NCBI GenBank assembly: GCA_903911165.1
Contig: CAIWCQ010000263.1
Span: 1 to 17,408 of the forward strand
Length of the DNA stretch: 17,408 bases
DNA from: an uncultured Actinomycetes bacterium
Lineage (GTDB): Bacteria; Actinomycetota; Actinomycetes; Mycobacteriales; Mycobacteriaceae
Direction of reading: 5' to 3'
Positions 11,103 through 17,408 of this stretch are shown here, in pieces (the stretch's first letter is position 1; each line of letters opens with the position of its first letter). The notes beneath the pieces were generated by a model. It worked only from the letters and a program-made list of their open reading frames with translations, was not told where the DNA came from and ran no database searches. A program made the translations under genes and the position numbers.

Positions 11103-11141
11103 CCGCTGGGCCGACGAGAGCGGCCTGGAACGGCGGCCGAA

Positions 11142-11155
11142 TACAGTTGACCCCA
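11142..11155 (+). promoter_or_regulatory. Candidate leaderless promoter of the SDR gene
   Basis: TACAGT at 11142-11147 fits a mycobacterial -10 (TANNNT), and seven bases separate it from the A of the SDR ATG at 11155. That is the spacing expected when transcription starts on the start codon itself. No SD-like purine run precedes this ATG, which agrees with a leaderless mRNA. The -35 region shows no consensus. Confidence 0.42.
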
Positions 11156-12021
11156 TGAGTTGGACATCCGCAGATCTTCCGTCTTTCGCCGGCCGTTCTG
11201 TCATCGTCACCGGCGCCAACAGCGGCCTCGGACTGGTGACCGCACGCGAACTCGCCCGAGTCGGTGCCCGGGTGATTTTGGCCTGCCGTGACATCGACCG
11301 TGGTGATGCCGCCGCATCCGGCATGACCGGCGACGTTCAAGTCCGCCGCCTCGACCTCCAGAACCTCGCTTCGGTCCGGGACTTCGCCGACAGCATCGCC
11401 GTCGTCGACGTGCTGATCAACAACGCCGGGATCATGGCCGTTCCCTACGCGGTCACCCGGGACGGCTTTGAGAGCCAGATCGGCACCAACCACCTCGGTC
11501 ACTTCGCGTTGACCAACCTGCTGCTGCCCAAGGTCAGCGACCGGGTGGTGACGGTTTCCTCGATGGCGCACCTGGCGGGCCGGATCAGCCTCAAGGACCT
11601 CAACTGGAAGGCACGGCCGTACTCGGCCTGGCTGGCCTACGCCCAGTCCAAACTGGCGAACCTGTTGTTCACCAGCGAACTGCAGCGGCGGCTCACCGCA
11701 GCCGGTTCCCCGGTGAAAGCCCACGCCGCCCACCCCGGCTACTCGGCGACGAACCTGCAGGGCCGGACCGGCAACCGGTTCGGCACGCCGTTCTGGCTGG
11801 GGGCCAACCGGGTCTTCGCGACCAGCGCGGAATTCGGGGCCGCGCCGACGTTGTACGCGGCATCGGCAGATCTGCCGCCGGACAGCTTCATCGGGCCGAA
11901 GTTCGGCGCCCGCGGTCCCCTCAGCGAGGTAGGCCGCAGTCCGCTGGCCCGCAACGCCAAGACCGGACGCGCGCTGTGGACCCTATCCGAGCAGCTCACC
12001 GGTACCGAATTTCCGCTCTAG
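11155..12021 (+). CDS. Short-chain dehydrogenase, retinol-dehydrogenase-like
   Basis: A 288-residue NAD(P)-dependent oxidoreductase. The Rossmann fold carries T19-G-A-N-S-G-L-G26, the structural N89-N-A-G92 motif, S135/S136 in V-S-S-M-A-H-L-A-G, and catalytic Y162-x-x-x-K166 in A-Y-A-Q-S-K-L-A-N. The long spacing between Ser and Tyr and the [11 protein letters not shown] segment are typical of the retinol-dehydrogenase-like branch, several members of which occur in mycobacteria. The arginine in A-C-R-D after the second strand suggests NADP(H). The substrate cannot be read from the sequence. The gene lies between lpqT and rplY, which are neighbours in M. tuberculosis as I remember it, so it is an insertion here or a loss there. 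It seems to have its own leaderless promoter. Confidence 0.9.
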   Translation: MSWTSADLPSFAGRSVIVTGANSGLGLVTARELARVGARVILACRDIDRGDAAASGMTGDVQVRRLDLQNLASVRDFADSIAVVDVLINNAGIMAVPYAVTRDGFESQIGTNHLGHFALTNLLLPKVSDRVVTVSSMAHLAGRISLKDLNWKARPYSAWLAYAQSKLANLLFTSELQRRLTAAGSPVKAHAAHPGYSATNLQGRTGNRFGTPFWLGANRVFATSAEFGAAPTLYAASADLPPDSFIGPKFGARGPLSEVGRSPLARNAKTGRALWTLSEQLTGTEFPL

Positions 12022-12040
12022 GCGCCCCATCGGCTAGCCT
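12011..12040 (+). promoter_or_regulatory. Possible rplY promoter
   Basis: TTCCGC (12011-12016) and TAGCCT (12035-12040) are 18 bases apart; the latter fits the TANNNT -10 pattern while the -35 is weak. They overlap the end of the SDR gene and would give rplY an untranslated leader of about 110 bases. I see no convincing L25 autoregulatory structure in that leader. Confidence 0.28.
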
Positions 12041-12158
12041 TGCCCCACGTCCCGGCGAGGGTGGCCAGTCCACCGTTATCGGCGAGGCAGAAGCGTCCAG
12101 CTGGCGTTTCATGCCCGCCTTCGCCGAGTCCCACGACACCGAAGGCAGGAGCAGCACG

Positions 12159-12839
12159 ATGGCCGCAGGCGCCACCACCAACAAACTCAGCGTCCAGGTG
12201 CGGACCCGCACCGGTAAGGGCGCCTCGCGGCAGGCCCGCCGCGAGGGCAAAGTCCCCGCGGTCCTCTACGGCCATGGCGCCGATCCGCAACACCTCGAAC
12301 TCAACGCCCGAGATTACGCCGCGGTGTTGCGGAACTCCGGCACCAACGCCGTGCTCAGCCTCGACCTCAACGGCACCGAGCAACTAGCGCTCACCAAGGC
12401 CCTCGCGCTACATCCGGTGCGCCGCAACATCCAGCACGTCGACCTCATCGTGATTCGCCGCGGCGAAAAGGTGACCGTCGAGGTCGCGGTCAACATCCAA
12501 GGTGAGGCCGCGTCCGGCACGCTGGTCACCCAGGATGCCACCACCATCGAGATCGAAGCCGAGGCACTGTCGATCCCCGAGGGCCTGACAGTGTCGGTCG
12601 AGGGCGTCGAGGAGGGCACCCAGATCCTGGCCGGCCAAGTCGAACTGCCCAGTGGCGTCACCCTGATCAGCGATCCCGACATGCTGGTGGTCAACGTTGT
12701 CGCGGCGCCGACGGCTGAAGATCTGGAGGCTGAAGGCGGCGGCGAGTCGGTGGAGGAGCAGGCCGCCGAGGGCGAGGGCACTGCCGAAGCCACTGCCGAC
12801 GGCGAGTCGGCCCAGTCCGAGTCGGCCCAGTCCGAGTAG
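12159..12839 (+). CDS. rplY: 50S ribosomal protein L25, CTC form
   Basis: A 226-residue two-domain L25 protein that binds 5S rRNA. The N-terminal domain (about residues 8-95) includes [22 protein letters not shown], and the [14 protein letters not shown] segment is also family-typical. The TL5/CTC beta-rich C-terminal domain runs to about residue 185, and a Glu- and Ser-rich acidic tail follows. AGGAG at 12147-12151, seven bases before the ATG, fixes the start, although the frame stays open upstream into the SDR gene. The end of the tail is encoded by a 15-bp tandem repeat giving S-A-Q-S-E units, and the TAG stop lies inside the third unit. The tail is therefore likely to vary in length between strains. 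Confidence 0.96.
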   Translation: MAAGATTNKLSVQVRTRTGKGASRQARREGKVPAVLYGHGADPQHLELNARDYAAVLRNSGTNAVLSLDLNGTEQLALTKALALHPVRRNIQHVDLIVIRRGEKVTVEVAVNIQGEAASGTLVTQDATTIEIEAEALSIPEGLTVSVEGVEEGTQILAGQVELPSGVTLISDPDMLVVNVVAAPTAEDLEAEGGGESVEEQAAEGEGTAEATADGESAQSESAQSE

Positions 12840-12896
12840 GCCCAGTCCGAGTAAGCCGAGTCCGAGTAGCCGAGTCCGAGTAAGCCGGGCCCAGTC
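12804..12896. repeat. 15-bp tandem array over the rplY stop codon
   Basis: Units of GAGTCGGCCCAGTCC occur at 12804-12818 and 12819-12833 (identical). Diverged units follow at 12834-12848 (GAGTAGGCCCAGTCC), 12849-12863 (GAGTAAGCCGAGTCC), 12864-12877 (14 bases, GAGTAGCCGAGTCC) and a degenerate copy from 12878 to about 12896. The first two encode S-A-Q-S-E repeats of the RplY tail. In the third a C to A change turns TCG into the TAG stop. The remaining units make up most of the rplY-pth gap, and two of them carry further stop codons. Confidence 0.92.
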
Positions 12897-12902
12897 ACGA
12901 AT

Positions 12903-13502
12903 ATGGCCGAGCCATCCCCCGCAAGCGGGAGGGGCCCCCAGTTGGTTGTCGGCCTGGGAAACCCCGGATCGCAATACGAGAAGACCCGGCACAACGTCGG
13001 GTTCATGGTCGCCGATCTGCTGGCCGGGCGACTCGGTGGGGCATTCAAGGTGCACAAGCGCTCTGGCGCCGAGATCGTCACCGGCCGACTGGGAGGACGT
13101 TCGGTCATCCTGGCAAAACCGCGGACCTACATGAACGAATCGGGCCGTCACATCGGCCCGCTGGCGAAGTTCTACTCGGTGTCCCCCGCCGACGTGATCG
13201 TCATCCACGATGAACTCGATATCGACTTCGGCAAGATCCGGCTCAAATTGGGCGGCGGCGAGGGCGGCCATAACGGACTGCGCTCGGTGGTGAATGCGTT
13301 GGGCACCAAGGATTTTCAGCGAATTCGAATCGGCATCGGACGCCCGCCCGGCCGCAAAGATCCGGCAGCATTCGTGCTGGAGAGCTTCAGCGCCGCCGAG
13401 CGGGCCGAGGTTCCGGCGATCTGCGAGCAGGCCGCCGACGCCACCGAGCTTCTGATCGAGTCTGGCCTGGAGTCAGCGCAGAACCTCGTCCACGGCTGGT
13501 GA
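12903..13502 (+). CDS. pth: Peptidyl-tRNA hydrolase
   Basis: A 199-residue enzyme that frees tRNA from prematurely released peptidyl-tRNA. Family motifs are V-V-G-L-G-N-P-G (residues 15-22), Y-E-K-T-R-H-N with catalytic His30, [36 protein letters not shown] and R-I-G-I-G-R-P. Compared with the mycobacterial N-terminus M-A-E-P-L-L-V-V-G, this protein has eight extra residues (S-P-A-S-G-R-G-P, residues 5-12) encoded by a palindromic 24-base insertion, which shifts the catalytic His from about 22 to 30. No good SD precedes the ATG, so translation may depend on ribosomes leaving rplY 63 bases upstream. A start after the insertion is unlikely because the first motif begins at once. The gene converges with pks16, with a 16-base gap. 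Confidence 0.95.
   Translation: MAEPSPASGRGPQLVVGLGNPGSQYEKTRHNVGFMVADLLAGRLGGAFKVHKRSGAEIVTGRLGGRSVILAKPRTYMNESGRHIGPLAKFYSVSPADVIVIHDELDIDFGKIRLKLGGGEGGHNGLRSVVNALGTKDFQRIRIGIGRPPGRKDPAAFVLESFSAAERAEVPAICEQAADATELLIESGLESAQNLVHGW
12915..12938. repeat. Palindromic GC-rich element inserted in frame in pth
   Basis: The 24 bases code for S-P-A-S-G-R-G-P. They contain the stem CCCGC-AA-GCGGG (12918-12929), which can be extended by further C/G pairs past a bulged A, and the self-complementary GGGGCCCC (12931-12938). From memory, very similar CCCGCAAGCGGGAGG elements recur in mycobacterial genomes and often appear in proteins as P-A-S-G-R runs, so this may be a small dispersed repeat. Only one copy is visible in this window. 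Confidence 0.6.
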
Positions 13503-13518
13503 TACGCCGGGTCACCCC

Positions 13519-15153
13519 TCAGCTGACCAGAGCGATCGAGTTCGCGCGACGAAGCTTGCCCGACGGGGTCTTCGGGATGGTGCCCGGCCCGAGTACCACC
13601 ACGTTGCGCGGTCGTACACCCACCTCGCCGACGACCGCGTGCGCGACCTGCTGCTCGATTCGGCGCACCTCGGCGGGATCCTCCCATTCGTTGGACTCGA
13701 CGGCGACGGCAAAGGTCTCCCGCGAGTGGCCGGCATCGAGGCGGACCGCGACGGCGCAACCCGGTCGCACACCCGTGACGTTGCCGGCCGCGCGTTCGAT
13801 GTCCGTGGGGTAGATGTTGCGTCCGGCCATGATGATCACGTCCTTGACCCGGCCACACACCACGACGTGGCCGGCCTCGGTCAGATAGCCGAGATCTCCG
13901 GTGTCGTACCACCCATCGGAGTCCTGCGCCGCGACGAAGCCCCCCATCGTGATGTAACCCGGAGTCAGCGACTCGCCACGCAGTTCGATGACGCCGACCC
14001 CGCGGGTCGGCAACGTGGCGCCGTCGTCGTCGACGATGCGCGCCTCGAGGTCCTGCAGCAGCGGACCCAGAGTGGCCAGTCTGCGGGTGTTGCCCTTGGT
14101 CGCCGGGATGGCCCGGCGCAACGCGGCCAGCAGGTCGGCGTCGACTTCGTCGACCACCAGTCCGGCGCCGCACTCGGAGAACGACACCGCCAGCGTCGTC
14201 TCGGCCATGCCATAGGCCGGCAGGATCGCATCCGGCCGAAGTCCGAACGGCTTGCCGGCATCAAGGAGGTCCTCGACGTCGGCGGGATCGACCGGCTCGG
14301 CGCCGGAGAGCGCGAAACGCAGTGTGGACAGGTCGAATTCACCCGGCTTAGCCTGCCGGCGCAGCCGCTTGCCGAACAACGCATAAGCGAAGTTGGGCGC
14401 CGCTGTCATGGTGCCGTCGTACTTATCGATGAGCTTGGCCCACAGCAGAGTGTCGCGCAGGAAGTCCAGCGGGGTGACCTTGACCAACTCGGCGCCGAAG
14501 TACATCGGGATGGTCAGGAACCCGACCATGCCCATGTCGTGGAAGCAGGGCAGCCAGCTGACCATGACGTCGGTCTCGACGTCATACTCCGCGCCGACGA
14601 ACATCGCCTCGGCGTTGGAGTGGATATTGCGATGGGTGATCACCACGGCCTTCGGCGAACCGGTAGAACCCGATGTCAACTGCATCAGGGCGACATCGTC
14701 TTCGCCGGTCTCAACCGGGTCGACGGGGTCGGCGGTGAGCAACTCCTCCACCGTCAGGACCGTCACACCGCGTTCTTTGAGGATCGGAACGGCCAACAGA
14801 AACGGATCGGAGACCACCACAGCCTTCGCCTCGATCATGTCGATGACGTTCGCGGTGTCCTTGGCCCAGTGCTCGAGGTCGGTTCGCGGGGTGGGCTGAT
14901 GCAGCATGGTCAGGCTGGCGCCGCGCATCCACAGCGCCTGAGCGGTCGGCGCGATCTCCACCGGTGCACCGGCCAGGACACCCACCGCGTCGCCCGGTCC
15001 GACGCCCGCAGCGGCCAGCCCGCCGGCAATGCGCCTGGCGCGCTCATGCACCTCGAGCCAGGTATGCCGGACCGCTTCGACCGGCTCTCCGGTGACCATC
15101 CCCTTGGTGCTGGTCCTGGCACTGTTGAACATCTTGTCCGTGAAACGGCTCAC
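13519..15153 (-). CDS. pks16: Pks16: adenylate-forming acyl-CoA/acyl-AMP ligase
   Basis: A 544-residue ANL-superfamily enzyme that activates a carboxylic acid as acyl-AMP. It has the P-loop [10 protein letters not shown] at about residues 156-165, [16 protein letters not shown] near 415, the hinge region [18 protein letters not shown], and the C-terminal catalytic Lys533 in P-S-G-K-L-R-R. There are no ketosynthase, acyltransferase or carrier domains, so the historical name Pks16 is misleading. The R-N-I-Y-P-T-D-I-E segment resembles the FadD/FAAL branch; whether the product is acyl-CoA or an acyl-AMP passed to a carrier protein cannot be decided. The GTG at 15151-15153 with GAGGAGG at 15159-15165 fixes the start, although the frame is open 18 codons further. 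The length equals that of M. tuberculosis Pks16 as I recall it. Confidence 0.92.
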   Translation of the reverse strand: MSRFTDKMFNSARTSTKGMVTGEPVEAVRHTWLEVHERARRIAGGLAAAGVGPGDAVGVLAGAPVEIAPTAQALWMRGASLTMLHQPTPRTDLEHWAKDTANVIDMIEAKAVVVSDPFLLAVPILKERGVTVLTVEELLTADPVDPVETGEDDVALMQLTSGSTGSPKAVVITHRNIHSNAEAMFVGAEYDVETDVMVSWLPCFHDMGMVGFLTIPMYFGAELVKVTPLDFLRDTLLWAKLIDKYDGTMTAAPNFAYALFGKRLRRQAKPGEFDLSTLRFALSGAEPVDPADVEDLLDAGKPFGLRPDAILPAYGMAETTLAVSFSECGAGLVVDEVDADLLAALRRAIPATKGNTRRLATLGPLLQDLEARIVDDDGATLPTRGVGVIELRGESLTPGYITMGGFVAAQDSDGWYDTGDLGYLTEAGHVVVCGRVKDVIIMAGRNIYPTDIERAAGNVTGVRPGCAVAVRLDAGHSRETFAVAVESNEWEDPAEVRRIEQQVAHAVVGEVGVRPRNVVVLGPGTIPKTPSGKLRRANSIALVS

Positions 15154-15300
15154 GACGACCTCCTCTGCATCCGGTGCGCTGTCGCCACCAGCGCCCTGCC
15201 CGGACATTCATGCTCCGCCCACCGCACCGCACCGGCTCGGCGGCGCGCCCGTGGAACTGTGGAGCTTTTCGGTCTCAAATCGGTGATATCCCCGTACGTT

Positions 15301-15330
15301 ATCTTAAACTTCCCTTAAGAAACACGCCAA
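15301..15330 (-). promoter_or_regulatory. Candidate pks16 promoter with overlapping inverted repeat
   Basis: On the minus strand TTGGCG (15325-15330) and TAAGAT (15301-15306) are separated by 18 bases and fit a SigA-type promoter. This gives an untranslated leader of about 140 bases before the pks16 GTG. The inverted repeat CTTAA/TTAAG (15303-15307 and 15315-15319) overlaps the -10 and could be an operator. This is the AT-richest part of the 200-base pks16-ispE spacer. Confidence 0.5.
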
Positions 15331-15353
15331 CCCGCGGGCCGAATGGCCGAGGT

Positions 15354-16301
15354 TTACCGTCCGGATGAGGCGACTACCCGGGCCCCGTGAACCGGGCCAC
15401 TGGCCACCCGCACGGTCCGGCACACCCCGGCGCCGGCCAACTCGGCTCCGACGGACACTGCCTCATCGGCCGAGGCGCACAGGAAAGCGCAGGTGGGGCC
15501 GGAGCCGGATACGACGCCCGCCAGGGCGCCCGCCTCGACACCCGCCCGCAGGGTGCGCCGCAGGTCTGGCTCCAGGCTCAGGGCCGCCGCTTGCAGGTCA
15601 TTGCCCAGCAGCGGGGCCAGTTCGTGGGGGTCACCTGAAGAGAGCGCGGTCAGCAAGGGCTCCGGGTCGGACAGCCGCGGCGGGGCGCCGGCCTCGCGCA
15701 GTCGGTCGACTTCGGAGTAGACCGCGGCGGTGGACAGTCCGCCGACACCGAAGGCGAGCACCCAGTGAAAGGCGCTGCGGGCCAGCACGGTGGTCAGTTC
15801 CTCACCGCGACCGGTGCCCAGGGCAGTGCCGCCGTGCAGTGCGAAGGGGACGTCGCTGCCAAGCCGGGCAGCCATCGCATGCAGATCGCGGCGCGGCACC
15901 CGGAGTTCCCAGAGTGCGTTCATCCCGACCAGCACGGCAGCCGCATCGGCACTGCCACCGGCCATGCCGCCGGCGACCGGGATCGACTTGTTGATCGTGA
16001 TATCCACATCAGGTGCTCGCCCCACATGCCCGGCCATCAACTCTGCGGCCTGCCAGGCCAGATTGCGGGCATCGGTGGGCAACCCCTCCGCGCCCTCCCC
16101 GAGAAGACGCAGCGAGAGCACGTCGGCATCGCGCACGGTCACGTCGTCGGCCAGTGAAACGGCGTGGAAAACAGTCGTCAGTTCGTGAAAACCGTCCGGG
16201 CGCCGGTCACCGACTTCGAGGTAGAGGTTGACCTTGCCGGGAACCCGCACCGTCACCGACCCTGTCGGCAGCCAATCCGCAGCGGCGCTGCCGGTCATCA
16301 C
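15354..16301 (-). CDS. ispE: 4-diphosphocytidyl-2-C-methyl-D-erythritol kinase
   Basis: A 315-residue GHMP-family kinase that phosphorylates CDP-methylerythritol in the MEP pathway supplying isoprenoids such as decaprenyl phosphate and menaquinone. The substrate and catalytic Lys23 lies in V-P-G-K-V-N-L-Y-L. The ATP-binding glycine-rich loop [15 protein letters not shown] falls at about residues 105-119, the catalytic Asp150 in [10 protein letters not shown], and the third GHMP motif [11 protein letters not shown] near the C-terminus. The first twelve residues before P-T-G-S-V-T-V-R-V look dispensable. Two adjacent ATG codons are possible starts, and the upstream one is used. The gene lies 21 bases downstream of ksgA, so the two are probably co-transcribed. 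Confidence 0.96.
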   Translation of the reverse strand: MMTGSAAADWLPTGSVTVRVPGKVNLYLEVGDRRPDGFHELTTVFHAVSLADDVTVRDADVLSLRLLGEGAEGLPTDARNLAWQAAELMAGHVGRAPDVDITINKSIPVAGGMAGGSADAAAVLVGMNALWELRVPRRDLHAMAARLGSDVPFALHGGTALGTGRGEELTTVLARSAFHWVLAFGVGGLSTAAVYSEVDRLREAGAPPRLSDPEPLLTALSSGDPHELAPLLGNDLQAAALSLEPDLRRTLRAGVEAGALAGVVSGSGPTCAFLCASADEAVSVGAELAGAGVCRTVRVASGPVHGARVVASSGR

Positions 16302-16322
16302 GGCAGAAGCTTATCGGGCCGG

Positions 16323-17234
16323 TTAGCGCGATTCGACCGACTGCGCTGCCGGGCTGTTGGCCGGCGTCTCGGCCGGTGCGGCGGAGCGTTGCAACAGCCG
16401 TACGAAGTCGGCTACGCCGAGCGTCTCGCCGCGCCGGGCCGGGTCGATACTGGCTGAGAGCAGTCGCTCAGCGGAGGCGTTGCCCGAGCCGGCCCAGTCC
16501 AGGTAGGCGTTACGCAAGGTTTTCCGCCGCTGCGCGAACGCGATGTCGATGAGTTCGAAGACCTGCGCTCGGAACACCTCGTCGGTGGGCCAGGGTGAGG
16601 TCTCGTAGCGGTCGATGCGCACCAATCCGGAATACACCCGCGGAATAGGCCAGAAAACTGTCGGCGACACGGTGCCATAGCGGCGAACGTCGCCGAAGAA
16701 GCGCGCCTTGACGCTGGGCACCCCGTACTCCTTGCCGCCCGGTTCGGCGCCGAGGCGATCGGCGACCTCGGACTGCACCATCACCATGGTGGTACGGATG
16801 GTCGGGAACTCAGCGAGTAGATGGAGCAGGGCGGGCACCGCAATGTTGTAGGGCAGGTTCGCCACCAGTGCGGTGGGCTGCACTTTCAGGTCGGCGCGCC
16901 GGATGCCCAGGATGTCGCGGTTGAGCACCGTCAAACGGTGAATTTCGGAGTGCGAATGGGAGGCAATGGTTTTGGGCAGGCGTTCGGCGAGCACCGAATC
17001 GATCTCGACGGCGGTGACTTCCGCACCGCGGTCAAGGAGTGCCAGGGTCAGCGATCCCAGTCCGGGGCCGACCTCCAGAACGTGGTCGCCCTTGCTGACG
17101 CCGGACGACGACACGATCCGGCGCAAGGTGTTGGCGTCATGAACGAAGTTCTGGCCCAGTGCCTTCCGGGGCCGGAAATCGAGGTCCTTGGCGAGGTTGC
17201 GGATCTCGGTACGCGTGAGTAAACGAATCGTCAT
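16323..17234 (-). CDS. ksgA: 16S rRNA dimethyladenosine transferase KsgA/RsmA
   Basis: A 303-residue SAM-dependent enzyme that dimethylates two adjacent adenines near the 3' end of 16S rRNA. It has [13 protein letters not shown], the SAM motif [12 protein letters not shown], the acidic V-E-I-D after strand two, the catalytic N-L-P-Y-N, and [12 protein letters not shown] at 17232-17234 with AAGGG at 17240-17244 is preferred to a GTG at 17289-17291, whose extra 19 residues are Arg-rich and contain a hairpin sequence. The order ksgA-ispE follows the mycobacterial rpfB-ksgA-ispE arrangement. The 174 bases from here to the window end show no rpfB coding sequence. Confidence 0.95.
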   Translation of the reverse strand: MTIRLLTRTEIRNLAKDLDFRPRKALGQNFVHDANTLRRIVSSSGVSKGDHVLEVGPGLGSLTLALLDRGAEVTAVEIDSVLAERLPKTIASHSHSEIHRLTVLNRDILGIRRADLKVQPTALVANLPYNIAVPALLHLLAEFPTIRTTMVMVQSEVADRLGAEPGGKEYGVPSVKARFFGDVRRYGTVSPTVFWPIPRVYSGLVRIDRYETSPWPTDEVFRAQVFELIDIAFAQRRKTLRNAYLDWAGSGNASAERLLSASIDPARRGETLGVADFVRLLQRSAAPAETPANSPAAQSVESR

Positions 17235-17262
17235 TAGTGCCCTTCTTCGCAGCCTGGCCGCG

Positions 17263-17281
17263 CCCGACCGGCCCGGTCGGG
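17263..17281. promoter_or_regulatory. GC-rich hairpin upstream of ksgA
   Basis: CCCGACC (17263-17269), the loop GGCCC (17270-17274) and GGTCGGG (17275-17281) form a perfect 7-bp stem on either strand; the full 19-base sequence is a 9-bp inverted repeat around one base. It ends 28 bases before the ksgA ATG and 18 bases before its SD. There is no U-tract, so it could be a terminator of the mycobacterial kind without U-tail, a pause site or an mRNA stability element between rpfB and ksgA. Confidence 0.5.
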
Positions 17282-17408
17282 TCCGTGTCACTTCGGCGAT
17301 AGTTATCTGATCTTGGCGTTTTGCTGGATCAACTGTCGCGAGGATAGAGGTTCGAGACCCCCGCAGGGATGGGCGAAATTACTCGAATTTGGCCGCTTCC
17401 CTTAACCG

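Noticed and set aside
10398..11324. Open frame of 308 codons on the minus strand across lpqT and the start of the SDR gene
   Set aside because: It spans two recognisable genes and their spacer and its composition is Arg/Gly-rich noise; no family features seen.
12840..12902. Stop-codon readthrough making an extended RplY or an RplY-Pth fusion
   Set aside because: A second in-frame TAA occurs four codons after the TAG and a 14-base repeat unit then shifts the frame, so readthrough would add only a few residues.
13639..15318. Long open frame (559 codons) on the plus strand opposite pks16
   Set aside because: It is Gly/Arg/His/Asp-rich with no domain signature and mirrors a well-supported gene; such frames are common opposite high-GC coding sequence.
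17235..17408. 3' end of rpfB
   Set aside because: No frame shows the RpfB lysozyme-like C-terminus and the frames are interrupted by stops; the gene, if present, lies beyond the window edge.

Overview
The window is high-GC actinobacterial chromosome and almost certainly comes from a Mycobacterium or Mycolicibacterium-type genome. The gene order eno - lpqU - mazG - mfd - tetR - tRNA-Gln - glmU - prs - lpqT - rplY - pth - pks16 - ispE - ksgA matches, in inverted orientation, the M. tuberculosis Rv1023-Rv1010 neighbourhood as I remember it. Many protein segments (GlmU, Mfd, Pth, Pks16, RplY, LpqT) read as close mycobacterial orthologues. No database search was run. Gene starts were chosen from ribosome-binding sites and protein N-termini.

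Left part (1-2450). The first 25 codons of enolase and the transglycosylase lipoprotein lpqU lie on the minus strand. Two plus-strand genes follow: an FTR1/EfeU iron permease and an EfeO-like cupredoxin lipoprotein. They overlap by 4 bases and sit behind a promoter that overlaps an IdeR-box-like sequence. They separate lpqU from mazG and look like an accessory insertion. The EfeO protein has only the cupredoxin domain and no M75 peptidase-like domain, and no EfeB follows. A 17-bp tandem repeat rich in GGGCCC fills the gap to the convergent mazG.

Middle part (2449-7812). A minus-strand operon runs tetR - mfd - mazG: a transcription-repair coupling factor and a nucleotide-pool sanitising pyrophosphohydrolase behind a TetR repressor. 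A 16-bp imperfect palindrome sits just upstream of the repressor, between it and the divergent tRNA-Gln(UUG).

Plus-strand part (7741-13502). This holds tRNA-Gln, glmU (UDP-GlcNAc synthesis), prs (PRPP synthesis), lpqT (lipoprotein), an SDR oxidoreductase that looks inserted relative to M. tuberculosis, rplY (ribosomal protein L25) and pth (peptidyl-tRNA hydrolase). Pth carries an in-frame 24-bp palindromic insertion near its N-terminus. A 15-bp tandem array covers the rplY stop codon and the rplY-pth gap.

Right part (13519-17408). Minus-strand ksgA (16S rRNA dimethyltransferase), ispE (isoprenoid MEP-pathway kinase) and pks16 (an adenylate-forming acyl ligase, not a true polyketide synthase) converge on pth. 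Upstream of ksgA there is a GC-rich hairpin and about 170 bases with no recognisable gene; rpfB would be expected beyond the window edge.

Overall this is conserved housekeeping DNA. I see no convincing novel multigene system. The most interesting signals are three short tandem repeat arrays placed at gene ends, the palindromic insertion in pth, and the reduced, probably iron-regulated Efe locus.
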